Source: Methylomicrobium lacus LW14
GTDB taxonomy: Bacteria; Pseudomonadota; Gammaproteobacteria; Methylococcales; Methylomonadaceae
NCBI RefSeq assembly: GCF_000527095.1
Contig: NZ_AZUN01000001.1
Span: forward strand, 2,853,501 to 2,917,500
Length of the DNA: 64,000 nt
Direction of reading: 5' to 3'
Every line of letters starts with the position of its first letter. Position 1 is the stretch's first letter. Positions 33,338-43,095 of this stretch are shown here, piece by piece. Below the pieces are notes generated by a model. It saw only the letters and a program-made list of their open reading frames with translations. It had not been told where the DNA came from and did no database searches. The translations under genes and the position numbers were made by a program.

Positions 33338-35278
33338 TCACTTGTTGTCGAACTGCAAGCCTTCCATCCGCATCAGCTTGATCATCATCGACAGCTCTTC
33401 GCGCCGCCTTCTGAGCTGTTTCAATTGCTCTTCAAGCGCGGTAATGCTTTCGGCGACGTTGCCTTTCGAGTCATTGATCTTTCTGAGCATCAACAGGCGT
33501 CCGTCGATCTGCTTTTTGTAATCCTTGATCTGATGCATCAGCGGCGTCATCACGTTACCGCTCCAGGTCGCCGCATCGTCGTGCGCCTGCTTAAGGATGT
33601 GCCGCGCCTTCGCGATTAACGTGCCATAGAGCTTGTTGATCACGATGCTTTGCTCGGTCATCGTTGTCTTGGCGCTGGCGCGGAAAGCCTCGCCCTCGGC
33701 AAAAACCTGCTCCAGCTCGAACTGATAGGTCGAGATCGAAAACAGCTGCGGCTCAATCTCGACAAAACCGTATTCATCCTTGAATTTTTTGTGGATCGCC
33801 TTGACCAGGCGGCGGGTTTCATTGGTCAGGTCGACCGACTCCTGTAGCAAATCGCGCAATTCATCGAACAACTTACGTATGTTTTGTTTCATGCTGTAAG
33901 TCGTCAGGCTCTTGGCCATGTCATCGCGGGTTCTGTTCACGATCTCGTCGATTCTTTCCTTAGCGAACGAGTCGACCAGCATTTTTGCCTGCGTCAAAAA
34001 CACCTGGCGGCTGGTCTGGAAATTCTCGACCGTCGCCATGTACTGGTTCTGCTTGTCACGCATTTCGGCCAGCAATTTGCCGGTCATGTCCTTGTTCTCG
34101 AAGTCGATTTTTTTGACTTCCTCGAGTTGGGAAATCGAATTGCTGTAAGACGAATCGGTCAGGCTCAACGACTCATTGACCATGAAGCCGATGTCGCGAA
34201 TGATCGCATTCATCAGGATCGTCCGGCGTTCCTTTAAAATATCGTTGGCCAGATAATTTTCGAGCGTCGCCAGCCGGCTTCTCTCGAGCAAATCCGTATC
34301 GTTTTTGACCTTGGCCAGCAAGGCCTGCTTGGCCGACACCGGGAAAATGGCCTTTTGATTGATTTTCAGGGTTTCGGCCGAAGCCTTGATCTGCGATTGA
34401 ATCGCGCTTTCATAACCTTTTTCACCGGCCAGATCATCCCACATCGCGTCGATCTTGTTCATCACGACCGCGACGCTTTGCTTGCTGCCGCTGCTGGCCT
34501 TGAATACATGGCTGCGCCACATTTCCAGATCGCTCTTGGTCACGCCGGTATCGGCGGCCAGCAAAAACACGATCGCCTGCGCGCTCGGCAACATGCTCAA
34601 GGTCAATTCCGGCTCGGTGCCGAGCGCGTTCAGGCCCGGCGTGTCAAGGATGGCCAGCCCTTCCTTCAATAAAGCATGCGGAAAGCTGATCAGCGCATGC
34701 CGCCAGCACGGTATTTCCACTTTATCGGGATTCGCGTTGCCCTGCTCGGCGGCCTCGCGCTTGTTCCATAAGCCCAGTTTTTCGGCAAGCTCGCGCTCGA
34801 CCGGCTTTGTCGCCATCAGTTCCATGAAAGCTTCCTGCATTTGCGCAGGCGAATTGCAATCCAACGGAATATGTTTCCAGCGCTTGGGCTGCTGTTTCAG
34901 TTCGACCAGGGAAATATCTTCCAGACGCGTTTCGATTGCTAACAAGCGGATATAGCTGCCGCCCGCCTCATCCCAAAACAATTCGGTCGGCGACATCGTG
35001 GTGCGGCCCGGCGACGAAGGCAATAGTCTCAGGCCGGTTTCGGCAAAGAATAGCGCATTAATCAGTTCGGTCTTGCCGCGCGAAAATTCAGCCGCAAACG
35101 CCAGCGTGATCCGATCGGACTTCAACCCGCTCAGGATGTTCAAAATCGTATTGTCGCTTTGCGTATCCTGCAAGCCATAGCGATGACGCCATTGCTGATA
35201 CATGTCGATCGTTTGTATCAATTTTGCACGCCACTGCGAATATTCGCGCATTTGCTCTTTAAATTCCAGATTCCTCAT
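33338..35278 (-). CDS. Dynamin-like large GTPase
   Basis: A 646-residue bacterial dynamin-family protein. The P-loop is AEFSRGKT (residues 63-70), a threonine switch lies in SSPGRTTMSPTE, the G3 motif is DTPGLNALG and G4 is VMNKID. The C-terminal half is helical with heptad-like stretches (QLEEVKKIDFENKD and ITALEEQLKQLRRRREEL). Such proteins remodel membranes; some act in phage defence or membrane repair. No partner dynamin is adjacent. An ATG at 35278 is preferred over a TTG at 35299. Confidence 0.85.
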   Translation of the reverse strand: MRNLEFKEQMREYSQWRAKLIQTIDMYQQWRHRYGLQDTQSDNTILNILSGLKSDRITLAFAAEFSRGKTELINALFFAETGLRLLPSSPGRTTMSPTELFWDEAGGSYIRLLAIETRLEDISLVELKQQPKRWKHIPLDCNSPAQMQEAFMELMATKPVERELAEKLGLWNKREAAEQGNANPDKVEIPCWRHALISFPHALLKEGLAILDTPGLNALGTEPELTLSMLPSAQAIVFLLAADTGVTKSDLEMWRSHVFKASSGSKQSVAVVMNKIDAMWDDLAGEKGYESAIQSQIKASAETLKINQKAIFPVSAKQALLAKVKNDTDLLERSRLATLENYLANDILKERRTILMNAIIRDIGFMVNESLSLTDSSYSNSISQLEEVKKIDFENKDMTGKLLAEMRDKQNQYMATVENFQTSRQVFLTQAKMLVDSFAKERIDEIVNRTRDDMAKSLTTYSMKQNIRKLFDELRDLLQESVDLTNETRRLVKAIHKKFKDEYGFVEIEPQLFSISTYQFELEQVFAEGEAFRASAKTTMTEQSIVINKLYGTLIAKARHILKQAHDDAATWSGNVMTPLMHQIKDYKKQIDGRLLMLRKINDSKGNVAESITALEEQLKQLRRRREELSMMIKLMRMEGLQFDNK

Positions 35279-35482
35279 GGCAAGCCTTTTGTTTCTCAAT
35301 ATGCGTCTGTTAAGAGTCGAATGTCTGGATCAACAAGATGTTGAAATTCAAACTGTTAAGAAAACAACTCGCGCAAACGGAAGCGCAAGCGCTTCCTCGG
35401 GAGAGTTTGCTTTAAAGTGTAGACCATATTTGATTTTGGCATAGTTGAATGCCCGGTTTTTTGCCATGCTCCGCAATTTTCG

Positions 35483-36127
35483 CTAAACCCCGTAGCGGTC
35501 GCGGTAGGCGGTGATGGCCTCCAGCACGCCGGGTCGTTCTCTGGCATTCTCGGTCAGATAGCCGATGATGTTTGCCAGCGTGATAATCGACACGACCGGC
35601 ATGCCGTAACGTTGCTCGACTTCGCTGATCGCGGAGCGTTCGTCCAGGCCTTTTTCCTGCCGGTCCAGCGCGATTACGACGCCGGCCGGCGTCGCCTGGG
35701 CGGCGCGAATGATCTCGACCGACTCCCGGACCGAGGTGCCGGCGGTGATCACGTCATCCAGGATCACCACATTGCCTGCCAGCGGCGCGCCGACCAGCGT
35801 GCCGCCTTCGCCGTGATCCTTGCTTTCCTTGCGGTTGAACGCAAACGGAATGTCGCTGCCGGTCAGTTCCGCATAGGCGATCGAGGTGGTGCTGACCAGC
35901 GGGATGCCTTTATAAGCGGGCCCGTACAGGATGTCGGTCTTGATGCCGGACTGGATCAGCGCCTGCGCATAGAAGCGTCCGAGGCGGCCCAGTTTCGCGC
36001 CGGTATTGAACAGGCCGGTATTGAAGAAGTAAGGACTGGTGCGGCCGGATTTCAATTGGAATTCGCCGAATCTGAGGACGCCGCATTCGAGCGCATAACG
36101 GATGAATTGTTGTTGATAGTCGTGCAT
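35483..36127 (-). CDS. pyrE: Orotate phosphoribosyltransferase
   Basis: A 214-residue PyrE, transferring phosphoribose from PRPP to orotate in pyrimidine synthesis. The PRPP loop is VVILDDVITAGTSVRES; the N-terminal FGEFQLKSGRTSPYFFNTG and the catalytic RKESKDHGEGG loop are intact. Length is normal. Confidence 0.96.
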   Translation of the reverse strand: MHDYQQQFIRYALECGVLRFGEFQLKSGRTSPYFFNTGLFNTGAKLGRLGRFYAQALIQSGIKTDILYGPAYKGIPLVSTTSIAYAELTGSDIPFAFNRKESKDHGEGGTLVGAPLAGNVVILDDVITAGTSVRESVEIIRAAQATPAGVVIALDRQEKGLDERSAISEVEQRYGMPVVSIITLANIIGYLTENARERPGVLEAITAYRDRYGV

Positions 36128-36160
36128 AACAGTGATAGCTCTAAGGGTAGGTGAAAAAAA

Positions 36161-37294
36161 TCAGGTGATGAAATTCTGCAAAACCGTATCCAGAAAATCC
36201 CAGCCTTTTTCGGAGCAAACATAGCGGCCGTCCTGAAGGATCAGCAGATTTTGCCGGCAATTGTTCGACAAGCCGGGTTCCAGCGCGGCGGGCGCAAGGC
36301 CGGTCGCCGCGGTAAACGCATCCAGCGTGAAGCCTTGCTTCAGACGCAGATGATTCATCACGTATTCGAGCGGCAACTCCTGCACCACGATCGCCTGTGC
36401 GCCGCCCTGCCCGTGCGTGTCTTGCAGATATTGCTCTGGTCCTCTCGGCTTGCTGGTACGGACGATGTTTGCCGGCAAGGCCAGCGAAATCTTGCCGTGC
36501 GCGCCGGCGCCGATGCCCAGATAATCGCCGAATTGCCAATAATTCAGATTATGCCGGCATTGCCTTCCGGGCCGGCTGTAAGCCGAAATTTCATACTGCG
36601 CATAGCCGTGCTCGGCCAATAGCGCCTGACAGGCTTTTTGGGTCGCGAAAATCAGCTCGTCATTGGGCAGCTTCGGCGGAAATTTATAAAAATAGGTATT
36701 CGGCTCCAGCGTCAGCTGATAAAACGAAATATGCGTCGGATTCAGCCTGATCGCGGTGCGAATATCGTTGACGCCGTTGTCCTTGCTCGCGCCCGGCAAG
36801 CCGAACATCAAATCCAGGTTCAGATTGTCGAAGCCGGACTTTTGCGCGATGTCGACCGCGCGCAGCGCCTCGCGCGCCGAATGCACCCGGCCCAGCGCCT
36901 GTAGAAAGGTGTCGTCGAAACTCTGGATGCCGATCGACAGGCGGTTGATGCCGAGCGCGCGAAACTCGGCGAATTTCTCGCTTTCGAAAGTGCCGGGATT
37001 CGCTTCGAGCGTGATCTCGATATCGTCTACCCATCGGATCTGTTCGGCAATGCCGCTCAACAGACGGTCGAAGGCTTCCGGCGAAAACAGGCTCGGCGTG
37101 CCGCCGCCGACAAAAATGCTGTGGAGTGGCCGGGTGATGCGATAGCGCCGAATATCCTCGGCCAGATCGCGCAATAAGGCATCGACATAAGCCGTCTCGG
37201 GCGCGCCCTCCTTGACCGCGTGGGAATTGAAATCGCAATAGGGACATTTTTTGATGCACCAGGGAATGTGCACGTAAAGGCTGAGCGGTGGCAA
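36161..37294 (-). CDS. hemW: Radical SAM heme chaperone HemW (HemN-like)
   Basis: A 377-residue radical SAM protein. The cluster motif is CIKKCPYCDF (CxxxCxxC) near the start, followed by FVGGGTPSLF, EANPG and LSIGIQSFDD. Its length and lack of HemN's extra N-terminal part fit HemW, a heme-binding chaperone, rather than coproporphyrinogen oxidase. It ends 33 bases before pyrE, probably the same transcript. Confidence 0.92.
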   Translation of the reverse strand: MPPLSLYVHIPWCIKKCPYCDFNSHAVKEGAPETAYVDALLRDLAEDIRRYRITRPLHSIFVGGGTPSLFSPEAFDRLLSGIAEQIRWVDDIEITLEANPGTFESEKFAEFRALGINRLSIGIQSFDDTFLQALGRVHSAREALRAVDIAQKSGFDNLNLDLMFGLPGASKDNGVNDIRTAIRLNPTHISFYQLTLEPNTYFYKFPPKLPNDELIFATQKACQALLAEHGYAQYEISAYSRPGRQCRHNLNYWQFGDYLGIGAGAHGKISLALPANIVRTSKPRGPEQYLQDTHGQGGAQAIVVQELPLEYVMNHLRLKQGFTLDAFTAATGLAPAALEPGLSNNCRQNLLILQDGRYVCSEKGWDFLDTVLQNFIT

Positions 37295-37391
37295 GGACTA
37301 TCGGGACAAATGATTGGAGAAGCGCGCAGTTTATCATGTTCACCCTCCGTCAAGGCGAACATTCCGAACGTTCCCGCAAACTCTTAAAAAT

Positions 37392-39117
37392 TTATTCTGC
37401 CCGTCTGCTCACTTCATCCAGCAACTTGATGAAATTGCGCTTGGGTTTGAAGCGGCTGCGCAATTCCGCCAGATAATCCATAAACTCGCGCTTTCGTTCG
37501 GGGCCGTTCAGAATGCTTTCGATCCTCCGCACGAGTTCGACGGCCTCGGCATAGGCGGCATTGTTGGTTTGTTCTACGATGGTCGGAATGATCTGCCGAT
37601 ACAGAGCCAGGGCATCGTCAGGACGCTCCTTTTCCAGTTTGCCGGCCAGTTCGATCAGCAAATTCCGATCGCGGACGCCCGCATGCGCCGCCGTCCAGGC
37701 ATCATCCAGGTTGTTTTCCCACAACGCGATTTGCAGCCGCACGGAATAATCGGGCATGCCGGGCTTCGTTTTCCAATAGCTTACGGCGGCGGCTCCTCCG
37801 GCAATGGCGTCGGCCAGTTTCGCCAGCGCGCGCTCCCGCTGTTCGGGCCAAACGCCGAGCCGTTCGGAGACCGCGTGCAGCTTTTTATAATGGTCCAGGA
37901 TTGGCCGCTCTTCGAACTGCACCCAGGTCAACTGCAAGGCTTCTTCGTTGCGTTGGCTTTTGAGATAAGCCGCGACCAGAAAATCGCGCAATCGATTGTC
38001 GGTGGCGGCAGGGAAAGCGTGCAGACCGCGTTCCGCCCATTCGAGCGCCTTGTCATCCCGGCCGTTCGCGGCCCATATCCCGGCGATGGTCAGATAACGG
38101 TAAGCCGTACTCAGATCGCGCGCCTTGATCGCCACCAGTTCTTCCACGTTGCCGCTCGCTTCGGCCAGGAACTCCATGATGCGGGTAATACGGTAGCGCT
38201 GGAAATCATAAGGGCTGTCGCCGTCACGAAAACCGATCTTGGCCCATTCCGCCTCGGCCAACTCCCGGTAACGGCGGAGGCCCGCCTCGCCCAGAAGGTC
38301 GCGGTAGGCCATCGCATTGATATCGCCGTAATCATTGGCAGGCGAGATTTCCATCCGGAACAGCCGCTCCGCCAGCGCTTGCGGGTCCGGCTTCGCCAGC
38401 CGGCAGGCTTGCAGGTGCAAATCGCCCAACCGGCTCAGGATGCCGCCGACCTCGCCGTTGGAATCGTCTATGTTGTCGAGCGCTTTTGCTACGCGTCCGA
38501 TCGCATATTCGGTCAACTCCATCAGCATAGGTGCATCCTCCGGCGTCGATAAGGTCGCTATCGCATCCACAACCTGATCGAGCTCATCCGCAAAAGCCCC
38601 CGCATCACCCCAGTCCATAAAACCGCGAACCTGGGTCGCCTTCTCGATGGCCTCGCGATAGGCCTTGACGGCATGAGCGCCGCCGGCAACGGACTCGGCC
38701 TTGAGCAATAGCGTCCGGTATAGGCGATCATCCTGTTCCGCCGCATCCATCAACCACGCGATCAATGTGTCCGGCGACTGGATCTCCAGATAGTCCCGAA
38801 TCGTGCGCCACGGATCGGGACGCTGGCCGCTGCCGTCTTCGTGTTCGGCAAGCCAGGCCAGACCGACCGCCACGCAGTGTTTGCAGAAAAAACCGTCCGC
38901 CGCGTTCGGACAACTGCAATCGTGTCCAAGATAGTCCCCGGTCGTCCCGCAGTTCGACATGGTAGGTTTCGGTGCCATCGACGCGCGCGCTGACTTTACG
39001 GCCCGTCTCGCGCAGCGGCCCTACTTGGCCGTCCTCATAATACGCCTCGCCGCGCGCGAAAACCGCTGGGCCGGCCAGGTTTTTGAGGGCGTTGCGGGTA
39101 ATAAGCTTTTCAAACAT
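37392..39117 (-). pseudogene. SWIM zinc-finger protein gene with a one-base frameshift
   Basis: From the ATG at 39117 (MFEKLITRNALKNL) the frame encodes the N-terminal region up to YHVELRDDR, then shifts at the G-run at 38936-38939 (C on the plus strand). In the next frame DYLGHDCSCPNAADGFFCKHCVAVGLAWL completes the SWIM motif CxCx(n)CxH (printed in parts: CSCP and FCKHC), followed by a long helical repeat region to 37392. Removing one G from the run restores a single 574-codon frame. Either the gene is broken or the run was misread; the two halves are otherwise undamaged. Confidence 0.8.
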
Positions 39118-39313
39118 AGATAAATTATGAGGGGGGTAAGATAAAATCACTGGTAAGCCGTAGGTCGCCAATAAACCACGACGGTGTTTTGCATTCGTTA
39201 AGGCGCACTGCACGGATCATCCATTTTGTAGACGGCATCGCCATTGCGCCATAATTCATATTCGCTGATATCGATAGCCCGCGTAGGTCCTTATCCGCAT
39301 AGCATGCTGGAAT

Positions 39314-41002
39314 TCATTTGCAAATATACGGCACTACAAAACGAATGTCCTTGCCATTCTGCCGAATCAAATTCCTAAGACCCAAAGACTTGAATTTTGG
39401 GTCTTTATGCAACCCTTTTTTATAATTCTCTTCGATGCTCACCGCGTCTTTATCGTAAATGGTAAAGTCACCATCGGCCAACTTTTTCATCCGCTTGACA
39501 AAACCACGAGTCAACTCAAAACATTCAATTTTATCTTTTACAAAGCCTAAAGCTGTAGTAAAGCCTTGTCTGCTAACCAAAATAGACACCATGCTTTCTT
39601 TATTTTCCAGTTCATTCTCCGCAACCCTAAACGAAAATAATTCATCGGCAAAGAAAACCGTTTCAGGTCTGATTGACAACCGAAATAAGCGATCCCGGCG
39701 ATTTTCCATCACCAAATCTCTGCCGTTTAGAAAAGCCGCCAGTTCCATCAATTCCGCCCGAATGGGCGAATGTTCGTCCACTTCCAGCCAGCCATGAGGA
39801 TGAAAACCGATATTTTTTTCGAGCGATGCGAATTCGAATTCAAAACCACGCAAATGTGCCGCCAGGCCAAGAATCAACGCTAATTGACGGGGAGTTAATG
39901 CTAAATCCAGCGGTTTTTCCTTACCCAGCACACCCGCCATGACGGGTTTTTCTGGATTTCTTGGCAGGGTAATGCCGTATTTTTCCTTATCCGACAAATA
40001 GCTCGGAACAAAGCTGTCCGGCAGGGCCGATAACTCGGCGGCCAGCGCCGCATGATTGCCGGCAAATTCATCATACAACGCCTTGATGTACGGAATTTTG
40101 CCGTCGGTGGTTTCCCCCCGTTCGATGTCGGCAAGTGAAAGCCAAGTCAGCCGAGAATCGCTATTCACGCGTTGCTGTAAAAACAAATAACCGTCAAGCG
40201 TCAGTTCGATATTAAAAATATCCAGATAATACTCGGTCAAGGCATGATTTGGTGCCGCGCCTTGAACTTGTCGATACGGTTGCAAACGACGCCAGAGCTC
40301 GAATTTGTAATGTGTATCAAACACCAAGCCAGCCTCTTCGCGCAATTCCCGCTTCAAGGTTTCCGGCAAGGCGTTTTTAATGAGGGGCGAATCAGGCGAT
40401 TGTAGCGCTTTTAGTAATTCGGCCTTGTCGGCCACACCCCACACGTCATGCTGATTGGCGCGTCCGCCGATCAAACCATAATCACCCGCTGTTCTGTCGA
40501 AATTCTTTTTTGTATCTTCGCGTTGGTAGAACAGAATTTTGCCGTCCAGCTTGATGATACTCCAGGCTACGTAACAGTACCGAATCGGCTGAGCTTGTTG
40601 ACTGATTTGATGTTGAAAACGCGCCTGCTCAATCCAGCGCAACACGTCGCGTTGTTGCTCTTTGCGGCTGTTGTCGATATCCCGAGTATTCCAGAAATGA
40701 GGCGTAAAAAAACGTGATTCGCCGTCGCTCATCGCGGTCAAAACCGAAGTTGCCAGCAACTGGGCCGGAAAAGAGACGAAACTCCATTCGCCTTTCGCAA
40801 GATCATCGAGGTTCAAAACCGACAAAGTATCGAGCAGCCTTTCGCACCACATGACCGTATTCTCGGCGACAGCCGGCTCGACCGCATGATGCTCGCTGAT
40901 CGCCCGAATTAAACTGATCCTATCGACGCTGTAAAAATCGCCTTCCTCTTCCGCATAACGCGGCAATTCCCGAATAAGCGTTTTGATTAGGTTATCGGCC
41001 AT
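39314..41002 (-). CDS. Nudix-domain protein, large, with flanking helical regions
   Basis: A 562-residue protein. A central Nudix domain is shown by GLIGGRANQHD and the box ETLKRELREEAGLVF (RExxEE-x-G), so hydrolysis of a nucleoside-diphosphate-linked substrate is plausible. The N-terminal ~120 residues look helical and the C-terminal ~250 residues form another region that I do not recognise (LALTPRQLALILGLAAHL, EVDEHSPIRAELMELAAFL). It is the last gene of the minus-strand island that holds the kinase and receiver genes, 70 bases after vapC. Role in a defence system is inference from position. Confidence 0.75.
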   Translation of the reverse strand: MADNLIKTLIRELPRYAEEEGDFYSVDRISLIRAISEHHAVEPAVAENTVMWCERLLDTLSVLNLDDLAKGEWSFVSFPAQLLATSVLTAMSDGESRFFTPHFWNTRDIDNSRKEQQRDVLRWIEQARFQHQISQQAQPIRYCYVAWSIIKLDGKILFYQREDTKKNFDRTAGDYGLIGGRANQHDVWGVADKAELLKALQSPDSPLIKNALPETLKRELREEAGLVFDTHYKFELWRRLQPYRQVQGAAPNHALTEYYLDIFNIELTLDGYLFLQQRVNSDSRLTWLSLADIERGETTDGKIPYIKALYDEFAGNHAALAAELSALPDSFVPSYLSDKEKYGITLPRNPEKPVMAGVLGKEKPLDLALTPRQLALILGLAAHLRGFEFEFASLEKNIGFHPHGWLEVDEHSPIRAELMELAAFLNGRDLVMENRRDRLFRLSIRPETVFFADELFSFRVAENELENKESMVSILVSRQGFTTALGFVKDKIECFELTRGFVKRMKKLADGDFTIYDKDAVSIEENYKKGLHKDPKFKSLGLRNLIRQNGKDIRFVVPYICK

Positions 41003-41070
41003 GGAGATTTCGAGTTTGAAGATAAAGTTGATCTGGAATTTCGATTTTTACCATTGCGACCATTCGATTT

Positions 41071-41472
41071 TTACTCTTCCCAATCTTCAAATGCCAATCC
41101 CTTGACCCGCCCGAATTCCCGAGTATTGTGCGTTATCAAAATGACTTCATGAGCCAACGCAATGGCGGCAATCATGAAATCATTGGCGCCGATGGGCTTT
41201 CCGATCGCGCTCAGCTCGCTGCGTATCTTGCCGTAAAATGCTGCCGCCTTATCATCGAAAGGCAAGGATTGAAAATGGGCGCAGAAATTTTCGACTTTGG
41301 ACAAACTGCCTACCGGGTTCTGGCTTTTCATCGCGCCGTAAAGAAGTTCCGCTTTAACCACCGAACACAACACGACTTCCTGAGGCTGGCACATTTCCAG
41401 TCGCTGTTTTAACCGATCGGAACGCTTGTTCAGAAAAACGATGCAGGCGTTGGTATCCAATAAATATCTCAT
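41071..41472 (-). CDS. vapC: PIN-domain ribonuclease toxin, VapC type
   Basis: A 133-residue VapC RNase. RYLLDTNACIVFLN has the first acidic residue, VKAELLYGAMKS the second, IGANDFMIAAIAL the third and THNTREFGRVKGL the end motif. It overlaps its antitoxin gene by four bases (ATGA). VapC toxins cut specific tRNA or rRNA; the target is unknown here. Confidence 0.93.
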   Translation of the reverse strand: MRYLLDTNACIVFLNKRSDRLKQRLEMCQPQEVVLCSVVKAELLYGAMKSQNPVGSLSKVENFCAHFQSLPFDDKAAAFYGKIRSELSAIGKPIGANDFMIAAIALAHEVILITHNTREFGRVKGLAFEDWEE

Positions 41473-41705
41473 GAAATGGGCCCGACTTCATCCAGGTCGG
41501 GTTGCTCGGGGCGTTCCAAAGGAGTATCGGCCAAACAGCCATAGCTTTCGTTAATGAACGCCAACCAATTCTGCCGCTCGACGGTCTCCTTGCGCGGCTG
41601 AATAATCACTACCAACTCCACATCCTGATTGGCGTATTCGGAGGGCAGCGTTAGATGGAGTTGGGCGTTGTTTTCTATGTGTGTGGTGAATTGTAAAGTT
41701 TTCAT
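41469..41705 (-). CDS. vapB: VapB-type antitoxin
   Basis: A 78-residue protein starting MKTLQFTTHIENNAQLHL, with a beta-rich N-terminus of the AbrB-like/DUF2281 kind and an acidic tail (PEQPDLDEVGPIS) suited to binding the PIN toxin. It starts five bases after the receiver-domain gene, so the pair is transcribed with the island. Confidence 0.78.
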   Translation of the reverse strand: MKTLQFTTHIENNAQLHLTLPSEYANQDVELVVIIQPRKETVERQNWLAFINESYGCLADTPLERPEQPDLDEVGPIS

Positions 41706-41710
41706 AATTT

Positions 41711-43081
41711 TTACTCTGGTGGAAAACTGCAATAGAAAATGTGCCTTGCCAATTCAAACATATAAGTAGTATCTTCGTATTTAAAGTCATAAAACTTTAT
41801 TTCCAGAAGACTTTTTCTATTTCCAGTGCTAATAAAGGGGTTGGATGTACAAAGCCAGAACATTTGATAAAGCAACTTAATGAATAATTGCTTATCATTC
41901 CGGACTGGCGAATTACTTAGCTGAATATTGTTAGCCAGTTCGTTAAAATAAAAAGCATCTTCAATTTTTATATCTTTTTTATGGCTTTCGTCTAGTACAA
42001 TATTTTTTAAAGAAAGATATGTTTCACTAACAGGAATCGTTTTGGATTTAAAATCGTTCTCCGATAATGCTTCCTTTTCAAATAGGCTTAGCAATATTTT
42101 TTCGTAGCCATGAAGATCCCCATTCCCGTAGTTAAACATAACAAGCATGTTTATCATAAACAAATAAGCAACCAGCTTTTCATTTATTTCGGAAAATAAG
42201 TTTGAATTATGCGTTATCCAATGCCGTGTATTTCGCATTATCCAAGCCAAAACTGCATCATTTTTCTCTTTATCCCGTTTTATAAACTTTGCAGAATCCC
42301 ATTCATGAGAAAGGGTTCTGACAAAAAGCTTATACAAGGCGTGTTTGTTTTTAGGTTCTTGCAAAGGTAAAAACGCTTCTAATATTTCTAAATAACTGAT
42401 TAAATCCTTAAACTCAGCGGGCTCGTTTTTATTTGTAAAATTTTTGAAATATAATTTACTGCTGTCTAGCTTCTTCGCATATTGACAACCTTCAATAATT
42501 CCGCGGCGCAGTTTAGAGTAAGAGTTGTGACTATTTTCTAAAATCCACTCATGTGCGTAAGAGTCTTCTGATTTAGGATATATATTGGGTTGTTTTATTT
42601 TAGCGCTTTCAAAAGCTTCAAGCGTGGAACTCAATTTATCGCCATTCTGTGAACAAAAAAGTATGTTTTGTTTTGGAAAGCCAAGTTCAATTACTAATTC
42701 CGAATAAATATGAAAGCCGGCATACGGCCTCACTTCCTTACACTTTTCCCCTAATAGCGCTTCATCTTCCGATTCGTCATTTGGCTTTTTATAGCCATGA
42801 AATTTTTCGAGCAACTCAAGGAGACAAGTACTAGGTTCCCCTGTATAAGCAGGCAAATCAATATCTAAAATGATGTAGTCGATCTTGTTCAAGTCGTTTC
42901 TAATGAAACGTAACCCATCATCCAAACTCGTTTCAATAAAAACTCCGAATTTTTCTAAGTTTGCTTTTAATTGCCGCTTGTTGTCTGAAAAACTCTGTTT
43001 ATCAATAATGCCGGAAAATAGGTTACTTGCCGTAGTTATTGCAGAATTATCAAAGTCTTCTATCCACAGAAAATAACTCAT
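41711..43081 (-). CDS. Receiver-domain protein with helical C-terminal effector-like region (Rx4H motif)
   Basis: A 456-residue protein. The first ~150 residues resemble a response-regulator receiver: acidic pair E8-D9 in FLWIEDFD, phosphoacceptor D73 in IILDIDLPAYTG, and a strand ending in LFCSQNGD. The rest is all-helical, AT-rich and not a DNA-binding output domain. It contains RNTRHWITHN, in which R286 and H291 give the Rx4-6H pattern of HEPN ribonucleases. The HEPN call is tentative: one motif, no fold test. The gene starts 14 bases after a histidine-kinase-like gene, giving a kinase plus receiver-effector pair such as in Detocs. Another possibility is a non-enzymatic adaptor. Confidence 0.65.
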   Translation of the reverse strand: MSYFLWIEDFDNSAITTASNLFSGIIDKQSFSDNKRQLKANLEKFGVFIETSLDDGLRFIRNDLNKIDYIILDIDLPAYTGEPSTCLLELLEKFHGYKKPNDESEDEALLGEKCKEVRPYAGFHIYSELVIELGFPKQNILFCSQNGDKLSSTLEAFESAKIKQPNIYPKSEDSYAHEWILENSHNSYSKLRRGIIEGCQYAKKLDSSKLYFKNFTNKNEPAEFKDLISYLEILEAFLPLQEPKNKHALYKLFVRTLSHEWDSAKFIKRDKEKNDAVLAWIMRNTRHWITHNSNLFSEINEKLVAYLFMINMLVMFNYGNGDLHGYEKILLSLFEKEALSENDFKSKTIPVSETYLSLKNIVLDESHKKDIKIEDAFYFNELANNIQLSNSPVRNDKQLFIKLLYQMFWLCTSNPFISTGNRKSLLEIKFYDFKYEDTTYMFELARHIFYCSFPPE

Positions 43082-43095
43082 CTTCCACCCTGCCT

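Noticed and set aside
39118..39313. Protein-like minus-strand stretch (AIDISEYELWRNGDAVYKMDD) in the gap after the Nudix gene
   Set aside because: About 30 codons ending at a stop, with an in-frame stop just upstream and no recognisable family. Possibly a remnant, but too short to call.
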